From: Actinomycetes bacterium
GTDB lineage: Bacteria; Actinomycetota; Actinomycetes; Actinomycetales; Dermatophilaceae
Assembly: GCA_023451855.1 (NCBI GenBank)
Contig: JAEXXY010000485.1
Coordinates: 1-6,933 of the forward strand
Reading direction: 5' to 3'
DNA: 6,933 bases
Position numbers and translations under genes: made by a program. Under the pieces are notes generated by a model, which searched no databases, was not told the DNA's origin, and saw nothing but the letters and a program-made list of their open reading frames with translations. Every line of letters starts with the position of its first letter. Within the stretch, counting starts at the first letter, position 1. Below, one piece after another: positions 5,695 to 6,933 of the stretch.

Positions 5695-6534
5695 TCAGGC
5701 CGAGGCGGCTCCCCCGGGCCGCCAGCCCGGGCCGCGCAGCAGATGGCCGACGCGGTCGCGCCACGACGCCGCGGCGCGCACGTCGCCCCAGATCGACGCG
5801 TACTCGTGCGTCGCGACGACGAGCGGGTTGTACGTGCGCAGCTGGGTCGTCAGGCCGTAGACGACGCGCTCGCCCTCGGGCTCGAAGGAGCGGAACAGGC
5901 GGTCCCAGACGATGAGGATGCCGCCGTAGTTGCGGTCGAGGTAGGCGTTGTTCGTGCCGTGGTGCACGCGGTGGTGCGAGGGCGTGTTCATGACCAGCTC
6001 CACTGGGCGCCAAAGGGTTCCGACGCGCTCGGTGTGGAGGAAGAACTGGTACAGCAGAGAGATCGACTGCTGGAGGAAGATCGCCCACGGCGGCACGCCG
6101 AGCAGCGCGAGCGGCGCCCAGAACGGCACCCCACCGAACGGCGTCCACGTCTGGCGCAGCGCGGTCGAGAGGTTGTAGCGCTGGCTCGAGTGGTGCACGA
6201 CGTGGCTGGCCCAGAGGATCCGCACCTCGTGGTGCGCGCGGTGGTACCAGTAGTAGGCGAGGTCCTCGGCGAGCAAGATGACGATCCACGTCCACCACAG
6301 CGCGGTGTCGAGGCGCAGCGGGCTCAGCTCGTAGAGCGCGGCGTAGACGACGAGCTGGATCGCCTTGTAGAGCACGCCGACGCCGACGCTGCCGAGCCCC
6401 ATCGCGAGGCTCGTGAAGGTGTCGCGCACCTCGTAGCCGACCTCGTCGTCGTCCGGCGCGAACCACAGCGAGGCGACCTCGACGACGATGAAGAGGACGA
6501 AGAACGGGACCGCGGCGAGGATGAGGTCGACCAT
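5695..6534 (-). CDS. Membrane di-iron fatty acid hydroxylase / sterol desaturase family protein, alkylglycerol monooxygenase-like
   Basis: This 279-aa integral membrane protein of the fatty acid hydroxylase superfamily uses a histidine-bound di-iron centre and O2 to hydroxylate or desaturate lipid substrates. The three diagnostic HxxHH clusters are His98/101/102 (YHRAHHE), His111/114/115 (HVVHHSS) and His188/191/192 (HHRVHHG), with an extra His167 in LLYQFFLHTE. Hydrophobic membrane stretches lie at about 3-25, 41-68, 79-95 and 137-166. The surroundings of the clusters (YNLSTALRQ, NTPSHHRVHHG, DRNYGGILIVWDRLF) closely resemble animal alkylglycerol monooxygenase (TMEM195), which cleaves ether lipids. 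The real bacterial substrate is unknown; sterol, carotenoid or fatty-acid hydroxylation is possible. I chose ATG 6534, with AAGG seven bases upstream, over GTG 6537. Its start shares one base with the regulator's stop (TGATG), indicating coupled translation. Confidence 0.9.
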   Translation of the reverse strand: MVDLILAAVPFFVLFIVVEVASLWFAPDDDEVGYEVRDTFTSLAMGLGSVGVGVLYKAIQLVVYAALYELSPLRLDTALWWTWIVILLAEDLAYYWYHRAHHEVRILWASHVVHHSSQRYNLSTALRQTWTPFGGVPFWAPLALLGVPPWAIFLQQSISLLYQFFLHTERVGTLWRPVELVMNTPSHHRVHHGTNNAYLDRNYGGILIVWDRLFRSFEPEGERVVYGLTTQLRTYNPLVVATHEYASIWGDVRAAASWRDRVGHLLRGPGWRPGGAASA

Positions 6535-6933
6535 CACGCCCCCTTGGCGCCGGTACCGGTGAACCCGCTGCCCGCCTCGAGCACGTCCCAGACGTCGAGC
6601 GCCTGGCGCAGGATGGCGTCGGCGAGCCGGGCCGCCTCGTCGGCCTCACCCGCCGCGACGGCTGCCGCGAGCGGGCCGTGCGGGAGCAGGTCGGCGCGGT
6701 CGGCGACGAGCAGCGGCTCCATCGCCTCGGGACGCGCATCGATGGCGTGGAGCAGGGAGTTGAGGGCGAGGCGGAACGCGAGGTTGCCCGAGGCCTCGAC
6801 GACCTCGAGCCAGAAGGTGCGGTCGGCGTCGGGGTCGGTCGTGTCGGCGTAGGCGGCGGCCGCGGCGACGACGCGCTCGCGCGCCTCGGGGGTCGCCCGC
6901 TCCGCGGCGAGCCGGGCGGCGTCGACGCCGATG
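6534..6933 (-). CDS. GntR/FadR-family transcriptional regulator, C-terminal FCD domain (partial, N-terminus off window)
   Basis: The open frame runs from the right edge to the TGA at 6534 (132 residues visible), so the ATG at 6722 is internal and not the start. The visible part reads as the helical FCD ligand-binding domain: LAAERATPEARERV, then DADRTFWLEVVEASGNLAFRL (6771-6833), matching the family DxxFHxxLxxAsGN pattern, then PHGPLAAAVAAGEADEAARL near the end. The N-terminal winged-helix DNA-binding domain lies beyond the window. The Asp of the metal-site pattern is present (codon 6822-6824), but the following His is Trp (6810-6812). A later His is kept (6678-6680) and the last is apparently Ile. 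This suggests a metal-free pocket, as in fatty-acyl-CoA-sensing FadR. It overlaps the hydroxylase start by one base and probably regulates that operon. Confidence 0.82.
   Translation of the reverse strand, partial: IGVDAARLAAERATPEARERVVAAAAAYADTTDPDADRTFWLEVVEASGNLAFRLALNSLLHAIDARPEAMEPLLVADRADLLPHGPLAAAVAAGEADEAARLADAILRQALDVWDVLEAGSGFTGTGAKGA
6539..6545 (-). promoter_or_regulatory. Ribosome-binding site of the hydroxylase, inside the regulator gene
   Basis: AAGGGGG on the minus strand sits in the last codons of the GntR-type regulator. AAGG is seven bases from ATG 6534 but only four from GTG 6537, so it favours the ATG as the start. Confidence 0.6.

Noticed and set aside
6534..6722. Independent 62-aa gene upstream of the hydroxylase
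   Set aside because: The frame stays open to the window edge and reads as a continuous FCD domain, so the ATG at 6722 is internal to the regulator.
5579..6739. 386-codon minus-strand frame overlapping the hydroxylase
   Set aside because: It is an Arg-rich shadow frame; the adjacent frame carries the three histidine clusters and membrane segments.

Overview
The window is very GC-rich, every gene favours G/C at third codon positions, and one gene starts with GTG. The gene families fit a high-GC Gram-positive actinobacterium. I cannot assign a genus from sequence alone. There are seven protein genes (five complete, two cut by the window edges), no RNA gene, no insertion sequence and no CRISPR array.

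Left part (1-3469, minus strand): a tightly coupled three-gene operon, read coxS > coxL > coxM. It encodes the [2Fe-2S], molybdopterin and FAD subunits of a molybdenum hydroxylase of the CO dehydrogenase / xanthine oxidase family. Both junctions are 4-base stop/start overlaps. The large subunit carries AYRGAGR instead of the copper-binding AYxCSFR loop, and the gene order is S-L-M rather than M-S-L. Both mark it as a 'form II' (CoxL-like) enzyme whose physiological substrate is uncertain, not a proven CO dehydrogenase. coxM runs off the left edge, so any accessory genes for cofactor insertion lie outside.

Middle (3470-4790): a 172-base divergent intergenic region with a 14-bp tandem repeat separates the operon from a plus-strand aldo/keto reductase that closely resembles E. 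coli YghZ/Gpr (L-glyceraldehyde-3-phosphate reductase). After it comes a 105-base convergent gap almost filled by a 90-bp element with 20-bp inverted arms (19 of 20 paired) and nested inner stems. It is probably a bidirectional terminator.

Right part (4791-6933, minus strand): a secreted chymotrypsin-fold serine protease with an intact triad lies downstream of a two-gene unit. That unit is a FadR/GntR-type regulator (only its C-terminal FCD domain is in the window) overlapping by one base a membrane di-iron lipid hydroxylase. The hydroxylase strongly resembles animal alkylglycerol monooxygenase. The regulator and hydroxylase probably form one operon, with a lipid-type ligand as a plausible signal. 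The protease has its own leader and signal peptide and is probably transcribed separately.

Nothing here is a clearly new system. The points most worth checking are the form II hydroxylase's unknown substrate, the regulator-coupled AGMO-like enzyme, the protease that may be born without a propeptide, and the structured convergent element.
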